The translations under genes were made by a program, and so were the position numbers. Shown piece after piece: positions 31,930-32,713 of a stretch of 32,713 bases of DNA. The first letter of the stretch is position 1. Every line of letters starts with the position of its first letter. Source of the DNA: an uncultured Sphingomonadales bacterium (lineage in GTDB: Bacteria > Pseudomonadota > Alphaproteobacteria > Sphingomonadales > CAKZYD01); contig CAKZYD010000215.1 in the NCBI GenBank assembly GCA_937884085.1, positions 1-32,713 of the forward strand. Direction: 5' to 3'. The notes beneath the pieces were generated by a model. It was given only the letters and a program-made list of their open reading frames with translations. It was not told the DNA's origin and did not search any database.

Positions 31930-32061
31930 ATGACGTATCCGGACGTGTCAGGGAAAGGGCGCGCTTTCGCTCCGCCTCCCCCAGCGCTCCTGGGAGCGAG
32001 CGCGCCCTTTTCAAACCTCGTGGCCAAGTCCCTTGGCCAAACCTTCTGGCCAAAAACTTGA
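31930..32061 (+). CDS. Possible small frame in the terL-portal spacer
   Basis: The 43-codon frame begins MTYPDVSGKGRAF and continues APPPPALLGASAPFSNLVAK. The large hairpin and the 13-bp repeats lie inside it, which argues against a conserved protein and in favour of a non-coding palindromic element. No ribosome site is visible. It is listed so that it can be tested, not as a confident gene. Confidence 0.2.
   Translation: MTYPDVSGKGRAFAPPPPALLGASAPFSNLVAKSLGQTFWPKT
31954..32010 (+). repeat. Large hairpin in the terL-portal spacer
   Basis: AAAGGGCGCGCT (31954-31965) pairs exactly with AGCGCGCCCTTT (31999-32010). An inner stem CGCTCC/GGAGCG (31968-31973, 31993-31998) extends it after a two-base bulge. 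A short run of four T residues follows (32008-32011), so it is at best a partial terminator or attenuator. The stem also resembles REP-type palindromic repeats, so it may occur elsewhere in the genome. Confidence 0.7.
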
Positions 32062-32071
32062 GCCAAACCCG
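32021..32071 (+). repeat. 13-bp direct repeats (TGGCCAA...) upstream of the portal gene
   Basis: TGGCCAA occurs at 32021, 32034 and 32047, and a degenerate GAGCCAA at 32060. The period is exactly 13 bp, and the units differ in their last six bases. The first unit follows the hairpin by ten bases, and the block ends about 32 bases before the portal start. Two copies carry the palindrome TGGCCA inside TTGGCCAA-type contexts. Function unknown. Confidence 0.6.
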
Positions 32072-32102
32072 TTAGATTGAGACATAGAAAGAGGATGCCT
32101 TT

Positions 32103-32713
32103 ATGCCCTTTTGGTCAAAGGCTGGACGAAAACCGGTCGCCGCGCCTGAGCTAAAGGCAAGTGCTGCCGCCACGGGCCACGCTATGTGGCGAACTTCTGC
32201 TGATCCATGGCCGCGTTGGAGCTATAAGAGCGCTGCAGAGCGCGCTCTATGTCGTAATCCTGTGGCACAGCGATGTCTCAGGCTCATAACCGACAGCGCC
32301 GCTGCTGTCGCCTGGAAGCTCCATGATCGCCACGCTGTTTTGGAGGACGATCCGCTCTTAGCGATTATACAACGTCCCAATCCGCTTTGCAGCCGATCTG
32401 GATTGATCGAAGCCGTTATTAGTCACCTTTTGCTGCACGGCAACGCCTATATAGAAAAAGTGGTGGCCGAAGATGGCGTGCGGCCGCTGGAACTCTACGC
32501 TCTGCGTCCTGATCGAATGAGCATCAAGCCGGGTGTGCATGGGTGGCCTCAGCGTTATGAGTATACAAGCGGTGATCAAAAGGTTTCCTTCCCCGTTGAC
32601 ACGGTCAGCGGCGAAAGCCGCATCTTGCACCTTAAGACGCATAATCCGCTTGATGACTATTATGGCCAATCGGCTTTGCAAGCCGCGCTCAGTGCTTTGG
32701 ATCTTCATGGCGC
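32103..32713 (+). CDS. Phage/GTA portal protein, N-terminal part (runs off right edge)
   Basis: The frame, open to the window end, encodes at least 203 residues: MPFWSKAGRKPVAAPELKAS, then WPRWSYKSAAERALCRNPVAQRCLRLITDSAAAV, LHGNAYIEKV, LELYALRPDRM and HLKTHNPLDDYYGQSAL. This is the HK97-type portal fold (RPDRM; H-x-x-x-x-N-P-L-D-D-x-x-G-x-S) found as gp3 in gene-transfer-agent clusters. The portal forms the dodecameric ring that the terminase docks on. AAAGAGG stands about eight bases before the ATG. It follows terL after a 212-base spacer, so the cluster is probably in standard order, and prohead protease and capsid genes are expected just outside the window. Confidence 0.9.
   Translation, partial: MPFWSKAGRKPVAAPELKASAAATGHAMWRTSADPWPRWSYKSAAERALCRNPVAQRCLRLITDSAAAVAWKLHDRHAVLEDDPLLAIIQRPNPLCSRSGLIEAVISHLLLHGNAYIEKVVAEDGVRPLELYALRPDRMSIKPGVHGWPQRYEYTSGDQKVSFPVDTVSGESRILHLKTHNPLDDYYGQSALQAALSALDLHG

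Noticed and set aside
30059-32713. Ordinary prophage
   Set aside because: No integrase, repressor, lysis or attachment features are in view and the gene order fits a GTA head cluster; not fully excluded because the window ends.

Overview
The window is chromosomal DNA from an alphaproteobacterium, judged by gene content. It carries an ethylmalonyl-CoA pathway locus (crotonyl-CoA carboxylase/reductase, methylsuccinyl-CoA dehydrogenase, ethylmalonyl-CoA mutase), an Mla-type permease fused to a STAS domain, a DUF6456 gene, a stand-alone glutamyl-Q tRNA(Asp) synthetase and the start of a gene-transfer-agent (GTA)-like head cluster. I cannot name the genus safely. No insertion sequence, transposase, integrase, CRISPR array or rRNA gene was seen.

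Layout. 1-381 is the N-terminal part of a ParA-type ATPase (-). 638-1831 is a secreted Sel1/SPOR protein (+). 1873-5437 (-) is a tightly overlapped lipid-transport operon: STAS-MlaE permease, MlaF ATPase, MlaD substrate-binding protein and an auxiliary lipoprotein. 5629-6801 (+) is a membrane protein I do not recognise. 6831-12104 is the ethylmalonyl-CoA locus, with ccr-mcd leftward and ecm rightward around a 272-base control region rich in dyads, followed by a convergent SDR gene. 12945-16671 holds gluQ, an HNH endonuclease, a frameshifted endonuclease/exonuclease/phosphatase gene, dsbB, a YqaA-type membrane protein and tRNA-Leu(CAA).

16785-23159 (-) is an eight-gene energy-transduction operon resembling the TonB2/TtpC systems: DUF3450, a TtpC-like extended ExbB, ExbB, two ExbD, two TonB and a periplasmic TPR protein, ending in an intrinsic terminator. 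The duplicated exbD and tonB genes are its most distinctive feature. 23974-28593 (-) holds an XRE regulator, an LCAD-type acyl-CoA dehydrogenase and an overlapped MAPEG-allA-pabBC set. 28698-29808 holds a DUF6456 gene whose 3' end runs antisense through a small secreted-protein gene and its terminator.

30059 to the right edge is the start of a phage-like head/packaging cluster (small terminase, large terminase, portal). It fits a GTA better than a prophage, because no integrase, repressor or attachment site is visible. It sits behind a near-consensus sigma-70 promoter. The terL-portal spacer is unusual: a large hairpin, three to four 13-bp direct repeats and a 43-codon reading frame.

The points most worth checking are the paralogous ExbD/TonB pairs, the ccr/ecm control region, the terL-portal spacer, the DUF6456 3' end and the broken phosphatase-family gene. 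All calls come from reading the sequence; no database search was possible.
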